DNA of 26,621 nt from Martensiomyces pterosporus (Eukaryota; Kickxellomycota; Kickxellomycetes; Kickxellales; Kickxellaceae). Positions 26,425 through 26,621 of this stretch are shown in pieces. The position numbers and the translations under genes are program-made. Every line of letters begins with the position of its first letter. Position 1 is the stretch's first letter. The notes below the pieces were generated by a model, which saw only the letters and a list, made by a program, of their open reading frames with translations, searched no databases and was not told where the DNA came from. The stretch spans positions 1 through 26,621 of the forward strand of contig MU604102.1 of NCBI GenBank assembly GCA_025201845.1, in the 5' to 3' direction.

Positions 26425-26569
26425 CTGTTGCTTTTGGTGCGTTTGTTTGCGCCGGTCGCCGCGATGCAAAGTGACGTTGAAGGGGATGGCAAAAAGTCAA
26501 GCGTGTTAGCACTTTTGGTTTCGCCGCAGACAGAGCAGACAACAAGTGATTCTTCAATAACATTCACAC

Positions 26570-26621
26570 TCACCTGGACATGTCCAGCATCTTGTGCACC
26601 CCACTGCTTCTACATGGGAAG
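26570..26621 (-). CDS. Edge fragment of a minus-strand gene (last codons or exon end)
   Basis: On the minus strand the right edge reads FPCRSSGVHKMLDMSR and then TGA. Two readings fit. It may be the C-terminus of a gene convergent with SNU114, with its stop at 26570-26572. Or it may be an exon ending at 26574, because the junction CCAG|GTGAGT is a perfect 5' splice site. The stop reading is simpler, because an intron would have to end inside or beyond SNU114. No family is recognised from so few residues. The spacer 26425-26569 holds no visible gene. Confidence 0.25.
   Translation of the reverse strand, partial: FPCRSSGVHKMLDMSR

Noticed and set aside
1..26621. CRISPR arrays, rRNA, replication origins, biosynthetic cluster
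   Set aside because: No spaced direct repeats, rRNA motifs or cluster-type enzymes were seen. The genes are ordinary nuclear eukaryotic genes.

Overview
The window looks like nuclear DNA of a fungus. Its genes encode eukaryotic splicing, proteasome, APC/C and Rpd3L-type proteins. Introns are few and follow GT-AG rules, Q-rich low-complexity tracts are common, and spacing is compact with head-to-head gene pairs. A fungal-type LRO1 beside a RHAMM/HMMR-like coiled-coil protein, which is not a typical Dikarya gene, points to an early-diverging fungus. Kickxellomycotina is my guess; the sequence alone does not prove it.

Layout from left to right. (1) The left edge (about 1-115, minus) holds a scrap of a non-LTR retrotransposon reverse transcriptase directly behind the 3' end of the first gene. 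(2) 178-3823 (minus) is a two-exon Sds3/Dep1-like histone deacetylase subunit with a very long Gln-rich tail. (3) 3824-6562 has no gene I can defend and is the largest unexplained stretch. (4) 6563-8590 (minus) is a two-exon PUF60-like splicing factor. It is divergently paired with LRO1 (8951-11041, plus), a phospholipid:diacylglycerol acyltransferase. (5) 11229-14330 (minus) holds two adjacent C48 (Ulp1/SENP8-like) cysteine proteases. The first has three exons and Asn where the catalytic Asp should be. The second has an intact triad and a 230-residue tail. The spacer between them carries a plus-strand TATA box and three hairpins. (6) 14855-18592 (minus) is a 1245-residue HMMR/RHAMM-like coiled coil, head to head with APC10/DOC1 (19279-19797, plus). 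(7) RPN2 (19976-22897, minus) is convergent with APC10 and head to head with SNU114 (23392-26424, plus). (8) The right edge shows the end of a minus-strand exon.

Two functional themes recur: pre-mRNA splicing (PUF60, SNU114), and ubiquitin or ubiquitin-like control with cell division (two Ulp-type proteases, APC10, RPN2, HMMR-like). There is no operon, and the clustering may be chance. The head-to-head pairs probably share promoters. Two of those promoters contain the same TGATC-centred motif cluster.
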